Assembly (NCBI GenBank): GCA_950295325.1
Contig: OX485803.1
Location: 57,427,554-57,491,553, forward strand
Reading direction: 5' to 3'
Length of the DNA: 64,000 nt
From: Polytrichum commune
Lineage: Eukaryota; Streptophyta; Polytrichopsida; Polytrichales; Polytrichaceae
The number at the start of each line of letters is the position of its first letter. The stretch's first letter is position 1. The translations under genes were made by a program, and so were the position numbers. A model generated the notes under the pieces. The model did not search any database, was not told where the DNA came from, and was given only the letters and a program-made list of their open reading frames with translations. This document shows positions 10,316 through 22,461 of the stretch, one piece after another.

Positions 10316-10776
10316 GTGTCCGATCTGCTCTCACTATCTTCTTCAGCAGCTACTTTGGTAGTTATTTGGTGTACTCTCTCGGCAGCGACGTACTTCTTCA
10401 GCATTGACTTTGATCGTTGTGGGGTGCTGTGTATTTGTAGAGTGCTCGGTGAGGATGAGCTCGCGTACGCTTCGGCACTTGTAGTTCAAGTATCTGAAGT
10501 GTGGTGGTGGACGGTGTTCATAGGTCCCGAATGAAGAGCGCTCCTGGTGCGAGCCTCCAGCTGCTTTCAGAATTAGGTCACCGCGTTTCCAACTTTTCCA
10601 GGAGCGGCTACATCTTCATTCTTCTTGGGTCCATGTACACTTTCCACTATCACAACATCGCTTCCTCGAACTCCCTAGTGCGTCCGGCACCGAGCTCTCT
10701 CACCGGGCGCAGAGCTTTCACGCTTCGTTCATCGGCCCTCTATCAGATTCTCTTAATTGGACACATATTCTTCTTA
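10316..10776. other. No gene recognised
   Basis: Continuous with the satellite flank. Short open frames have no recognisable motifs. Confidence 0.3.
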
Positions 10777-10778
10777 AT

Positions 10779-11010
10779 AGGGCCAGTCGTTGCTCAATGG
10801 CAAGTTGGCAACATGAGGGGTTCCCTCTTGATAGGAAAAGTTCATCTCTGTCCCAAATCCACGGCTATCGGTAAGGGTTTCTCACCCCACTCATAGTGAC
10901 CTCACTAGATGTGATGTACTACAATTTCGCTTGTTCACTTTGTTGCATACAAGGCAAAATCTCCTATTAATATGGAAACTCTCCCATCGTGTGGGCCTGT
11001 CTTGTCCTTG
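10779..11010. repeat. Dispersed repeat, related to the MITE at 59975-60227
   Basis: Shares an interrupted match of about 210 bp with 59990-60200, including GGCAACATGAG, TTGATAGGAAAAGTT, CACTAGATGT and TTGCATACAAG...GGAAACTCTCCCA. The terminal inverted repeat of the other copy is mostly lost here. Confidence 0.75.
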
Positions 11011-11535
11011 CCCATTGCACCTGTGGATATGGATTGATGTTCTAGGCCCATCCCCATGTCGTTTTGGAAAGATTGGACGTCAATGGCAACACCACCCATG
11101 CTCTCTTGTTGTTCAACCCTTAACTAATGTTTAGGTAAAATTGGACAATGTCCAAGCGTGGAATTAGAACATGCTAAATCATGTTATAAGATCTTTAGAT
11201 AGGATTGTATGGTAGGATCCGCTAATGGAATATGCAGAGTTGATTATTGTAATATTATATTTTTATTATATATTAATTTATTCACATTTGATTATAGATA
11301 TTAGCATCACACACACACACACACACATTTGTGTATATGTATATATATGATTTTTTTGGTCATACTGTAATATCATAAAAATTCAAGTAATCGGTAAAGA
11401 TTTAGACATCGCCCTTCAATTTGAGTACAATAAAGTGTAGTGACAAATCTGCCAATAGAAATGAAGCAACCAAAAAGTCCAAATTTTGAGAATATGTCTA
11501 AATGTACTTATATATGAGTTCCTTCCAAAATGTAA
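11011..11535. other. A/T-rich intergenic stretch with a (CA)n microsatellite
   Basis: Contains a pure (CA) run near 11306-11326 and AT-rich sequence. No gene seen. Confidence 0.4.
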
Positions 11536-11539
11536 ACTT

Positions 11540-11850
11540 AGTAGATGTTTGAGTGGTATATGGTAAGGCTTGTAGTTATAAGCATTCTCATAATACAAAC
11601 ACCGTTCTAGGTTCAATAGTGAACATGATTGGGAGGACCTATGTGGACTTTTATAACATTTGCATCTCAATCCCAATTCTAAATCTTGAAATGACAATTT
11701 GTTTGATTCACAATTACTAACCGGATGAGAGAGTTCCCAAGCCAATCGAACGGTCATAATTGTTTGTGTGGTTAAAACCGCCCACAATAGGGCCACCAAG
11801 AGAAGAAACGTTGACTTTAGTGGGGCCACATACCTTAAAGGGTTATGCTT
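11540..11850. repeat. Dispersed repeat family copy A
   Basis: Matches 33935-34285 in the same orientation (GAGTGGTATATG, CACCGTTCTAGGTTC, CACAATTACTAAC and CACATACCTTAAAG in common), and 42100-42260 and 42440-42620 in reverse. A family of at least four degenerate copies. No coding capacity seen. Confidence 0.7.
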
Positions 11851-12479
11851 TGTTGCTCTTCGACTCATCCTTTGTTGTGGATCCTCTCAATGCGCATTAA
11901 CACAAAACCACCACTTTGGTTGGTTGATGGTTGTAGGTTGATGTGAGTTTGTTTTCTTTGGTTCTATTTATAAGGAGTGATAAGGAGGGATAAAGATGAA
12001 AATTACAACCACAACGGTCACTCTTACTTGCACAACTAATATACAAAGATGTTGTTGTGATGGTCATAGTTTACTTGCTTTGGCTATGTTTTGTTTGAAG
12101 TTGCTATGTGGCACCTGGAGAGAACCTCCAGGTCAAAGCATGGAAGAGAATTTGTAGAAGGCAATCATTATAGGACAACATTTCCACTAGGATCCATAAA
12201 TTGCTTATCCTCACTCCATGGATTGCACCAATAGGAGGGACGAACATTGAGGTCAAATCACCTCTTCAACTACAACAAGAGTTGCTAGTGTTGTGTACAA
12301 GGAAAAAAACCAAATGATGGCTATACTTGAAAGCAAGCCTGATTCACAACCATTATCATAACTACAACCACTCAAGTACACTGATATCACCTATTAGTGT
12401 GGGTTCCCAGGTGGATATACACACTACTATAAATGTTCTACCAAGAGTGTCATTTTTACCAAGTTGATTATATAATCTT

Positions 12480-12870
12480 TCTTGACATACACGCTACACT
12501 AAATAATCCTATTATTGGGGCCCACAATATATTTTTAGATCCCACCCTAATTCCTATCAAGAGAGTTAATGTGGGCCATCACATTAATCTTTGACCCATG
12601 CTAAATTTCTAGTAGAAAATTAACATGGACCAACAATAATTAATTTTCTAGAATATGAATGTGGGCGATTTAATATTTTTTGTTGTGCTACTTTTGATGT
12701 AAGATAATATTTTACTCTAAGTAAGGTGTTGGTGGGAAACCTTCATGCACAAGACCCATGGTCTTGGATCCACAAAAATTCCACCTTAACTAGAAAATTA
12801 ATGTGGCCCATGCTAATTATTCCCACCCTAATTATTTCCTTCCACATATATAGGCCTATTAAATGTACAC
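12480..12870. repeat. Dispersed repeat, partner of 52110-52530
   Basis: Shares CTACACTAAATAATCCTA-like starts, AATTTCTAGTAGAAAATTA, CCTTTTGATGTAAG-like and GTCTTGGACCCAC-like blocks in the same order with 52110-52530. Non-coding, A/T-rich. Confidence 0.7.
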
Positions 12871-13091
12871 TATATATTAATGCTAATCTGGGCTATTTAA
12901 TTATATCGTCAATGTATGGCTATAGCACTGTTAAACTCCAAATGGCGACCCACACAAATGGATGATATTGGTGTAAGCTTAAGTAATTATGCACCTTCAA
13001 AAGACCCTGGACTCCTGGAGCAGTGAAGGAGAAAGTGGGGTGGAGCCAACAATAAACAACGACATTCAATTGTCGCTGAAACCATAACCGT

Positions 13092-13096
13092 AGGCA

Positions 13097-13127
<31 letters not shown>

Positions 13128-13131
13128 AGGA
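13092..13131. repeat. CT-rich microsatellite
   Basis: A run of TCTCTATCTCTCTC units about 350 bp upstream of the TATA box at 13449. Confidence 0.85.
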
Positions 13132-13445
13132 TTCTTGGGGATCGGCCTCTCGTCATCGGACATCAGTGGCGGTACCCAAAGTCAACACATTCTGAGCACA
13201 AGAATCTTACGAGACGCAATCATCATTGAAAGATTCTCCTACGTATACCGGAATCATACGCACAGTACATACTACACACTCCGCCTCTCCTCCTCTCCCT
13301 GCAACTTGGAAGTTGGAAGTCGCACGCCGCTCTCCCGCGACGCCGTAAGCCGGACCTCCTCGCCAGTCGCACGCGCTTCGTCTTGCTTCCATCCTCTGCC
13401 CTGCTCTGCTCTGCTGCGCTCCTGACGCCTTTCAGCCCCAACTGC

Positions 13446-13460
13446 TCTCCATATAAAACT
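13446..13460 (+). promoter_or_regulatory. Probable TATA box
   Basis: CATATAAAACTC, followed by a pyrimidine-rich leader (13462-13530). A typical plant core promoter layout, placed to drive the gene at 13876-15950. Confidence 0.5.
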
Positions 13461-13875
13461 CACCCTCTCCCTTCGTTCTCCCTGCACTCACATTCTCCCT
13501 GCATTCACATCCCCACAAGCCAACTCCCCCCGAGACCTCGCTAGAGAGCACAGTGTGACGTGACTAATAACTGCTCTGTTGTCTCTCCTCAAGCTCTGGT
13601 TTAGCCTCGTCTGTGTCTCTAACTACTTTACCTTCGACGTTTCTTCTTCGCTTCTCGCTTCCCCTGCATTGCGCTCCCGAATCCGCAACACAAAGCCCTG
13701 CCGTCGGAGCACCGGGGCACTTGGAAAGGTTGTAACACTCGTCGTGCAGATTGGTGAATGCTTTGAGCTCATTTTCTGCAAGGGCGATCTCGGTCCGCCG
13801 ATTAGGAGTCATCTGCGATCTTTTTTCGAGTGATGCTTAGGATGTTCGCAGGAGAGAGAGAGAGGGAGAGGCGCT

Positions 13876-15950
13876 ATGAAGCTCATGTTTGTGTACAATT
13901 TGTGCAGGAAGACGGCAGCGCTTGATTTCTTTTCTTCTATTTCTGTTATTGCAATGCTTCGTCAAGGCTTGAAGGAGAAGAATGGATCGGTGAGCTGACA
14001 GAATGCAGTGATCAAATGTGTTACAGTTTTTCAAACATTTTGAGAACTAGAGAAATCTTGTCTATGTCAGCTGTCCCATTGCGACTCCCGGCGGGAAACA
14101 TTGTATAAGACATCAATTTGGCTAGCAACCGCTCCAAAATTGCAACCAGAAGCCTAAACGTGTGGTTGACAAAACACAATTGATACATTTATGCATTTTG
14201 TTTTTGCCAAGAGCTGCAACGGATGGTTGAAATAGACAAGATTTCTTCTGGTGTGGGGAAACACCTGCTCATCGCAAATGGGAGGGTTTACATTTACACT
14301 AATTTTGATCCTTGGTCGGCTTGTTTGCGCAGATCTTGCACCAGTCGTGGAAAGGGATTTGGGTCTCTTTTACTGGTTGTCTCCAATCAATCTCCAACCA
14401 CCATCACACGTCTTCAGCATTGGTATTTGGCGCTTGGACATTTTTCTTACTCAGCCGAACTTGTGTGCTTAGTGTTGTTTTATAGCAAAATGCTTGGAAA
14501 GGGAGGGGTCATTGAGAGGAATCCATTGATACCATTGAATGTGTCTTTACGCATTCAAAGCCATTTTCAGAACTCAATAGAAGCAATATTTCTGGAGTAG
14601 GGGTCAGTATCCACATACAAATCCCCTGAATAACTAATTACACTTCTAAGAAAACCTATAGAATTTCTTAGATTTATAGTCTAAGAAATGCTTACTACGA
14701 AAACATCTCCAAAATAATGCTTTAAAATGTTCTAGTAGCTTTAAACCAAGTCTAAGAGACGCTGATAGTTGCCACCCGGATTTCAAGATACCGTATGGCA
14801 CATGCTGTACAAAGAACTGCCAGGGCTTGACTCTTCCTGTTTTTCCCAAAATCAAATTTGCAGATCGCTGATTACGCCAACAAAATGATGGAGTCCAGCT
14901 GCTCAACTGCCACAAATGCCAACTCAGGTGAATTGCAACTCTTATAAGTACGCAATCTATAATATTTAGCAGGAGAGTTGTACAATTATGTCAATTGGAA
15001 TTTGTGCAACATAACGCGAAGTTCTTTCAACCGTTACGAGGATCCTCATGGTGCTTTACAACTCCGATTGTGACAGATACTCTGACGACGGTCCACAAAG
15101 ATGACTCCTGCAACGATGTGCAAAATCTGCATCTTTCTCTGCCAGGAAGATGTGACAGTGATTCTCGCCATCTGGTCGTGGAGAATTCTTTACCGAGTGC
15201 ACCGTTGCTCGAATCATCAGCCTGCAGCAGCAGTAACGACCGCTTTTCAGTAGACAATCTGCAAACTGCACACGTGACCAGGAGCAACACCATGGACCCA
15301 TGTGATATTCCAGATGCCTGTGAGTACGTAGTTAATAGGAATGTCTTGACAGTGGCTTACATTTATACATATCTAGCACTCTTGACCCAGTGTCTGGGAA
15401 GATTTTTGGGCATAATCAGTCAAAATCCTAGTGTTTCCAAGTCCAACCGGATACATGTTGTGAACTTCCGGTTTTTAGGAGATATAATCCATAGATTCCT
15501 CTAAAATGATCTGTAATTGTCCCGAAGCCTTGAACTTCAACCGGTTATGTCTCCAACTTAACCAGTTCATCTTTGAGTAGTGGTCGGTTCTCCCCGTTCA
15601 ATGCTCTGACTTGGTATAGATAATCGAAAAGTCCTTTCCATGTAGGCAATTTTTTAAATCTCCTGGTGGTAAATGTGTTAGTAGGTGGGGTCATCTACTA
15701 ACACATGGCATTAACTGTTTTTGTTTTTTTTGCAGTGGTAGATACAGCTTGGAGTTCCAAACTTATGGAGTCGGATGGTAAATGGGTGGTTGTGCCTCTA
15801 ATTTCAAAACAATGTGACGTAGGGAGATGCTGTGACACAAATGTTGGTCAAGTTCCTATCAATACCCATGAACCTGTGTCTTGGGGACTTGAATGGGACG
15901 CAAACGCGACAATGAAAGGAGGCGTGTGTTTGCCAACAGTTGAAGGCTGA
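13876..15950 (+). CDS. Unrecognised 211-aa protein, four-exon model
   Basis: Exons 13876-13989, 14864-14927, 15077-15319 and 15736-15950. All junctions are GT-AG and the phases fit (0, 1, 1), giving 211 codons and a TGA stop. Exon 1 encodes RKTAALDFFSSISVIAML, a hydrophobic helix-like stretch. Exons 2-3 are Ser/Asp/Asn-rich and look disordered. Exon 4 holds DGKWVVVPLISKQCDVG and a CC pair. No family is recognised. The phase agreement over three introns argues for a real gene, as does the TATA box 420 bp upstream. The start is uncertain: the ATG at 13876 lies just before a possible acceptor (GTGCAG), so an upstream exon could exist and the ATG may not be used. Intron 3 carries a dispersed repeat (15424-15600). 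GA-rich sequence precedes the ATG. Confidence 0.45.
15424..15600. repeat. Dispersed repeat with AACCGGTT-like words, partner of 29940-30132
   Basis: Lies in intron 3 of the 211-aa gene. Shares ATCCTAGTGTTT.CAAGTCCA, TTCCTCTAAAATGAT and GAACTTCAACCGGTTAT with 29940-30132 in the same order. Confidence 0.8.
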
Positions 15951-17835
15951 GACTGGTTGGGAGTCAGTGTGGATGTTGAATTTGGATGTTCTTTTTTTCT
16001 ACAAGTGGTGTTCTTTCACAGTGGCAGGGGTATCTGTTTCACATGCACCCTGTAGTTATACACATGTAGTGTTCGCAAGAGACTCGTACATTTGTAGTGG
16101 TTTTGATTTGATTAGACCTGTACTTATGTTCTTGCAAACCGTGTTAGGGTTTATATAGGAAAGGATCGCTTGAAGGTCCAATGAGAACAACTATCAAGGG
16201 GCACCCACGTTGGAGTGGGAGAATGGGCCATTGATTGTATATATGTATATATTTAAGCATTTTTCGCGGCGCATATCATTGATTGTAACAGATTAAAATG
16301 TAAAAGCAATATTTGTCTACCTCTCATTTAAAGCTCATATAATTGAATTATATTTTTGTGTGGTTGGAATGATTTTTGGTCAAACTCAAAATTGAACAAG
16401 GATAGCATAACATAAAGCATTGCGAACTAGACAATCCTTCCAAGGATCCCATAAGAGTCTATTTTGTCACTCTAGTTTGATTCGAGTGATAAGGTCTTTG
16501 TTCCTTTATTTTCATGATGTAACTTAAGTATTTGGTATCTACAGAAAGGTTGGGTTTGTGCATGCTATTGTGTTTTTCCACAATAATCTATTATAAAAAT
16601 TTCTCAACTTGGGCTCAAACCCTCAACCATTGACATAACATTAAGTAGCAATGCTACCAGGGTACCCTTTCGGTTCGTAAGCGAATACAAGGTAAATGTA
16701 CATGAAGTGAAAAAATTACTCATTAATGTAGGTTAAGACTATGCTAAGCAAAGTTGAAATGTATAACTTTAGTGTCTTACACAAAGTGCAATCAATTAAT
16801 AAAAAGTTGTTTGCAAATTTGGACTAGTATTCAACTTAGATCAATAGCGGAATATTTTTTTGAAAAGTAAATCACTTTGTTAATTTGCATTAAAAAATTA
16901 ATCTTTTTATTACTCTCTCGATTTGTTTTGATTTAAACCTGGTCTAGATAAAATTTTTTGCCTTTTAGCATTGATTTTGTTTTTGAAACCTTTATAATAA
17001 TTGCTAAATAATAAAATAACTACCTAAATTGATCAAAAAATGGCTAAGTAAAATTTTAAATGAAGTGCTATTTTAGCTCTCAAAAGAGCATCAAACATGT
17101 GCGCTCTAGTTTGGTGTTCTTTTGAGAAGGTCAATTGGAAGACGCAAAATAATGTTATGGAAGGACTGGCTAGCAATGGCCAAGTCCCTATTTGGTCTAA
17201 AGCAGGTTGTCCATGGGAATTTGCCTATTACCGTTCTTTTTGCTAAAACCATTAGCAATGCACAATAAAATCAAATATCTTTAGAGTTCCAAGTCAATAC
17301 ACATTATACTAAGTTGGTAAAAGGCAAACAGGCACTTCCTTTTCGTAGTTTGGACCTTTGTTGATAAGTACTGTGGGAATTAAAACCCCTCCTTATATAA
17401 CATACAAATATACATATACTCTGTAATAACAAGCTCCTTGATGTCAATCCTTCTCTTAACTCCTGAAACCCTAGGGAACGGATGTTCTTAGTTTAAATCT
17501 CATTCTTGGTTATCACGTTTTCCTCCCATATATCACGGGTTTTGACATTAAAATATACACCTACATATTCAAACAACACGCTCACATACATCATGTTGTC
17601 ATCATTGTAATTATCGCAATGTTGACTTTGCATTATTCCATACTGTCACATGCTACACTAATTCTCTTTTATCATGCATCCATATTAACACTATAGAACT
17701 CCTTTATATCACGTGCGCTTTGGTTGCCACAAACGTGATATTACAGAGTTTAGAATGTATATATATCTTCGTCCTCTATGTCTGAAGGATGAATTCGTTG
17801 TCAAGGCTAACATTACAACTTAATATTGTATTTGG
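15951..17835. other. 3' region of the 211-aa gene and A/T-rich intergenic DNA
   Basis: No further exon or transposon motif could be supported. 16250-17835 is A/T-rich with only short frames. Confidence 0.35.
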
Positions 17836-18175
17836 TGTCACCAGTAGCATTTGTCTTGCTCACTACTAATTGTAAACCGCTAGTGTATTGCCACCAACAC
17901 TAAATGTAAACCTAACAGTATTTGTCATTCCTTGTAATTTTTTTTGGGCATTGTAGACTTCCAAGATTACAATTATTGTCACTTATTAAGTGATTTTTCA
18001 TCCAATTTTGAATCATCTATGACAATATGTTTTACTTAAAATGCTAGGATGAAGAATATAACAAACACTGTAAGTATTTCATTACTGAAATGTAAGTTGG
18101 AATAATAGTACTTGTAAAATTACTCATAAATATGCCATCAGAAAAGTCACCACAATGTCAGAACTTGCAACATGG
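17836..18175. repeat. Dispersed repeat, partner of 31684-32045
   Basis: Shares GGTGTCACCA, ACTAATTGTAAA, ACCAACACTAAAT, TTTGTCATTCCT, AGTGATTTTTCA-like and AATACTTGTAAA-like blocks in order with 31684-32045. Confidence 0.75.
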
Positions 18176-19329
18176 AGCTCCTTCAATGCCTCATCCTTGG
18201 AATAAACTGTGGATAAATTTTGTCCCTATAATTCAAAGTCCCATAGAACAGAACTGAACTTTTGAGTAGTGTTATGGATTCGAAAGGATTTGGTGTGGAT
18301 TGTGTGATAGATAATACATTGGGGGGGGGACTATGCATTGAGGACGGGAGGTTGAGAGATGGGTCCGTATGCCCATAATAATTCTCCCCAAGGGCATTAT
18401 CTCATGTAAAACCATTGCAACTCTTCTAGCCGTTGGATTGCTATTATATTCATAATATCCTGCTGCGAATCATGATGGAAAATTCCGTATGCATAACATT
18501 ATTAAGATCCATGACAATGTTCTTTGGAACTGACAATATTCCATAGGATATTTCCGGATATTTCCCACACTCAAATTAAGTATCCAAGAATATTTTGTGG
18601 AATACTGTCAGTCCCACAAAACACTATTATGGATCTAAATAATGTTATGGTACATAGAACCATAAAAGATACAAGGGATTCATGTAATAAGGGCCGCTTT
18701 ACACCTAGATGCCGGGCCAATTCGTTGTGTAAGAGGCTTGAAATCCTCACTTGTGATTGGTCAAAAGGTTGAAAACGGCCCCAACCCCTTTACACCTAGA
18801 GGCCGGACCGATTTGGTGGTATGAAAATTTTAATCAAAAAATGCATGGTATGACATGGCCCGAGCTCGTTGAATTGGGTGCACCCAAAATTGGAGGGCCA
18901 ATTCTTGGCCTCGGGACCAATGTCACATTTCAATTCAAAAATAAATAAATAAATAAAATATGGTATTTTTCAACGAATTATATCCATTACGTTATGTGAA
19001 AATATGAACGGCTCTATGCTAGATCCGCTGGATTATGCTAGATCTGTTGGATTATGCTAAATTTATTGAATCGGCCTAGCTTCTTGGCCTAGGTTTAGCT
19101 TTTTGCTACTAAGGAATTGAAAGTGGCTGTGTGGCAGCAATGTGGAATTCGTCCTCCCTCCTCACGTAATACAACTTGGAGGAACTTCAGAACAAATGCA
19201 ACAACCTCTATGAGACTGATACAAGACCTTTGTCCCCGTTTCCTTTGTTTTGTCTTGTTTAGGTCTTCCTCCTCTTTTATATTTTGTTCATCAGGAAGAC
19301 GAAATCTGACTCCTTCCTGCTGGTGGCTT
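18176..19329. other. Intergenic; short repeat and possible TIR-element end
   Basis: At 18690-18810, GGGCCGCTTTACACCTAGATGCCGG is followed about 90 bp later by a near copy (TTTACACCTAGAGGCCGG). An (AATA)n run lies near 18940. The start resembles the right end of the Harbinger unit at 29937 read backwards, but the two are not shown to belong together. Confidence 0.35.
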
Positions 19330-19663
19330 CCTCAGATTCGCACAGACAAATAATTGCTCTCTATGAGCGGTTCTGTCAGCTGGACCGCACTGGCAAAGGA
19401 TACATATCTGCGGACGAGTTTATGGGAGTCCCCAAATTTGCAGTGAATCGCTTTGCCAGGTGTGCATATGATATGACCTATTGGTGATGTTTCCCATACT
19501 TTGATATTTCTTTAACCTTCAAGACCATGATTTGTGAGGCATGTCATGTCATGTCATGTTATGTTGCAGAGGTTACTGAAGATGCTGGAAGGTTAAAAAT
19601 TCAACGAGTTCATTGCCCTTCTCTCTGCCTTTAATTCACGGGCGGCATTTCAAGACAAGCTTA
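19330..19663 (+). pseudogene. Calcineurin B-like EF-hand protein, broken two-exon fragment
   Basis: 19345-19459 encodes QIIALYERFCQLDRTGKGYI and ADEFMGVPKFAVN, the first EF-hand region of calcineurin B/CBL-type calcium sensors. After an intron of about 110 bp (GTGTGC...TTGCAG), 19570-19663 encodes RLLKMLEG, a TAA, then KFNEFIALLSAF and FQDKL, the next EF-hand helix. The TAA, a frame problem at the splice junction and the missing rest of the protein mark it as a pseudogene. The retained intron means it came from a DNA-level duplication, not a retrocopy. Confidence 0.75.
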
Positions 19664-20970
19664 ATTGAGAGTGTTCTCTCTATTATGTATCCCCTGTGGC
19701 ATGAGAGAGTTATCAGGTGCAAGTGTGGAACAAATGTTCCAAGAAACCTTGTAATGATTAAGGTCATGGCGGTGGTTCTGGAGGCTTTCTCGCATGGCAG
19801 TGGGAATGGGTGAATCACATTGTAAGATGAATCGCAATGTAAAATGAAACAGGCTCTTTAAAGAATGAAATCCATACAATGTGGCATGTCATAGGTGGCT
19901 TTCTGGTGAACAAGAATGGTTATGGGTACCAAGATTCAGGGACTCAACATGGTGATTGTACATACATGGATCTCAGTTACTTGATGGGCAAAACTGCTAG
20001 TCAATCATATCCGGGACTAATATCAGCAGAGTTGATGATTAAAGTCCCCCTAGTCTTTTTTGGTTCCAGTTAAATGACCTTTCAGAGCAGTTGGGAAATG
20101 TCTCAAAAATCGTGAATTCGAAATCCAATTTTTAGCTGTACAGGTTCTGAAACTATGATTTCCTTGGGAGGTTGGCGTTTAATGGGAGGATTACCATTAT
20201 AATTTTGTAGCTTGACCCTAGGCAACGCTATTTCTTTGCCACTGAAGGTGAAAGGCATTGGTAATGAAGCACAGGTCTGAATTTGCGGATTGGGTTAATG
20301 GGTGCCAATGCTTTAGCAAAGATTTGCTTAGTCTATATTTGGGTTGAGGTTTAGTCTTTTCTTTCCTTCATGGATAGCAGTGGATGTTGCCATCATCCCA
20401 ACTGAGTAGTGGCGTTTCTGAGTGTTCCAACATCTAAATTCTGGATGTCTTTCAACTTGATCAGTTTGATCCACAAGAATACGCACTCTGAAAGAACCGA
20501 GTACCAGGTCATTCCCAGAGCATGAAGGGTTTCTTTCAAGATGTGTCGAGTAATGTATGTCCACTTCAATAGTTTGAACAACAAGTAGACTGTGGTTATC
20601 ACTGTTAAAGCTATTTGCAAGAACGTCATGCAGGGAAGATGTATTACCAAGAAATTTCGTAGTTGCTTCATAAAACTAAACTATTGTTTTATTAACACCT
20701 TAATTCTTAATCGAGAGTTTGAATGATGAAGAATGTCCTATGACGAAGAATGGATGCCTCCTTTGTTAAAATTCACCTCTTTAGTTGTTAGAGATATAGA
20801 CGGTCAGAGAACATGCAGGGATGCTCGTAGTCTTACAAGACCCAGTATCCACATAATTTGACGAATTCGACAAAATCACATCCTGAAGATTACAACATAA
20901 AATGTCTGTCCCGGTACTTTGTTACTGCATTAATGTTTCTAGATAGGTAAAAAGTTTGTTTTGAAGGGAT
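19664..20970. other. No gene recognised
   Basis: Unique-looking sequence with only short frames and no motif I could support. Confidence 0.3.
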
Positions 20971-20977
20971 ATAATGG

Positions 20978-21050
20978 CGCCACCCCAGGGGCTCGAAGCC
21001 TGGACCACAAGGTTAAGAGCCTTGCGCTCTACCAACTGAGCTAGGACGGC
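20978..21050 (-). tRNA. tRNA-Lys (anticodon CUU)
   Basis: A 73-nt cloverleaf on the minus strand: acceptor stem GCCGTCC/GGGTGGC with two G-U pairs, D-loop AGTTGGTAGA, anticodon loop around CTT (GGCTCTTAACC), and a T-arm with TTCGAGC. The T-stem CAGGC/CCCTG has one mismatch, C where other plant genes have G. A T5 run at 20951-20955 downstream is a Pol III terminator. No intron. It may be an active gene or a slightly degenerate copy. Confidence 0.85.
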
Positions 21051-21074
21051 GTGATAGAATGGATATGTACTCCT

Positions 21075-21245
21075 TTCTTGCACTTCACCACTCATGGCCC
21101 AGCCCTCGCCTCTAAGGGCGGGACAGTGAGGGACCTGTGCCTCACTGCTCGCCCAGGCAGGCTGCCCGCCGCTCCCCCGCTCCCCACTGCCCGCCTTCCA
21201 TACCCGCCATGGCGCCACTTGGGGGTTGATGTCAAGCTTGGGGAT
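21075..21245. repeat. GC-rich repeat, related to 30820-30880 in reverse
   Basis: The block CACTGCCCGCCTTCCATACC and following CGCCATGGCGCCACTTGGGG is found reverse-complemented at 30826-30872. A duplicated GTGAGGGAC...CTCACTGC phrase is also shared. Confidence 0.75.
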
Positions 21246-21869
21246 CGACTGAGATGCGTTGGTTGTAGCGAGGCAGCTATGGTGGATCCATTGCTCGCTC
21301 AATCGCCATCGCCATGAGCAGATGCAAGCGCCGTGAACACATCCTCACAGTAGTTTGTGGGCGGTAAGTCTCCCCAGCTAATCTGCTTTCATTTATTTGT
21401 TTTTCAATTCGAAGAGAATTCTGTTCTTTGATCGGACCAAAAATGCAATGCAGGTCGGAGGGTCTTGGCTCTGGCGCAAGGCTCGCTATGTATGGCATCA
21501 TCACAATTTCGTATTCTCACTTTGAAATTTCTCAAGATTGTATTTTCGTGGCTTTTCGGAGCCCCATTTTACATGTTGTTCATTTTGGAATGTGGATACT
21601 GAGATGTGCAATTGGAGTCTGGGGTTTCTACGACATGAATTGGAATTACTATCTGAACATGCGAAAAGTAGAAGCGTATCATAAATCTTGATGTGGATTT
21701 GGAAATTTGAGCTGTGATTCTTGACAAAATTCAAGCTCCGGAGACAAGAGGCATTAGGTCGAGCTGGCTATGGTGACCTTTACCTTAACCAAACAAACTT
21801 TGTTCGAGTTGAGTGCCTCAATGTCTATCTTTTAGTCCTGTTAATTAAAAGATCAATTAATAGTACAGG

Positions 21870-22461
21870 GTGTTTTTGGCATAATCCCATAAAGGCCCAT
21901 AAGATCTGCCATTGCATATACAATGTAAGCTGACAACATAATGAATACCAATTCAAACTTGCAAAACTCGTACTTAGAGTCAACATTCTTCAGAATGAGC
22001 GCACAGATTAAGGAGACTCCAAAACCAAGGCCAATGGATGTGATGCTTATCACACAAAATTGCACTGCAAATGGATCCACAAAAAAAACTTCAGTTTAAA
22101 ACCTTACAGCCTTGATTTGTTGCCCTCTGATTGAACTCTTCGATTTGAACAATATCAACAATTAAAAACCTACTAATATAGAAGACACAGGCACTGCATC
22201 AGAGCTCGTTCGTAATTACAATGTCGTGATAATGAGGTGGAAATTACCATGCCTCAATGTCAAAGAAATGAGAAACTCTGAGCACCTTTATTATTGGAAG
22301 ATAGTTATAACAAAGGTCACAAAATTTAAAGTATTGAGATGTAGGATAACGAAATTAGATTTTGAATCTCACAAATGTGTGGAATAGGACAATGGCTACT
22401 GCATCGTTCACAAGGCTTTCACCAAAGACCAAATTGTATAATGCACTTGGTACAGAAATGT
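21870..22461 (-). pseudogene. Endosomal-type Na+/H+ antiporter (NHX) fragment
   Basis: Two minus-strand exon-like blocks. 22461-22373 encodes ALYNLVFGESLVNDAVAIVL, the signature of the cation/proton antiporter core, and ends at a GTGAGA donor. 22064-21875 encodes a membrane segment, SITSIGLGFGVSLICALILK, followed by ELVFIMLSAYIVYAMADLMG. Both fit NHX transporters of endosome or vacuole. The rest of a protein of about 530 residues is absent nearby, so this is a partial gene copy. Confidence 0.75.

Noticed and set aside
13207..13487. Overlapping minus-strand frames near 13.3 kb
   Set aside because: GC-rich leader and promoter region with open frames in several phases and no motif.
14223..14600. 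125-aa plus-strand frame, possible extra exon of the 211-aa gene
   Set aside because: No pair of splice sites keeps phase with the exons on both sides; skipping it gives a clean model.
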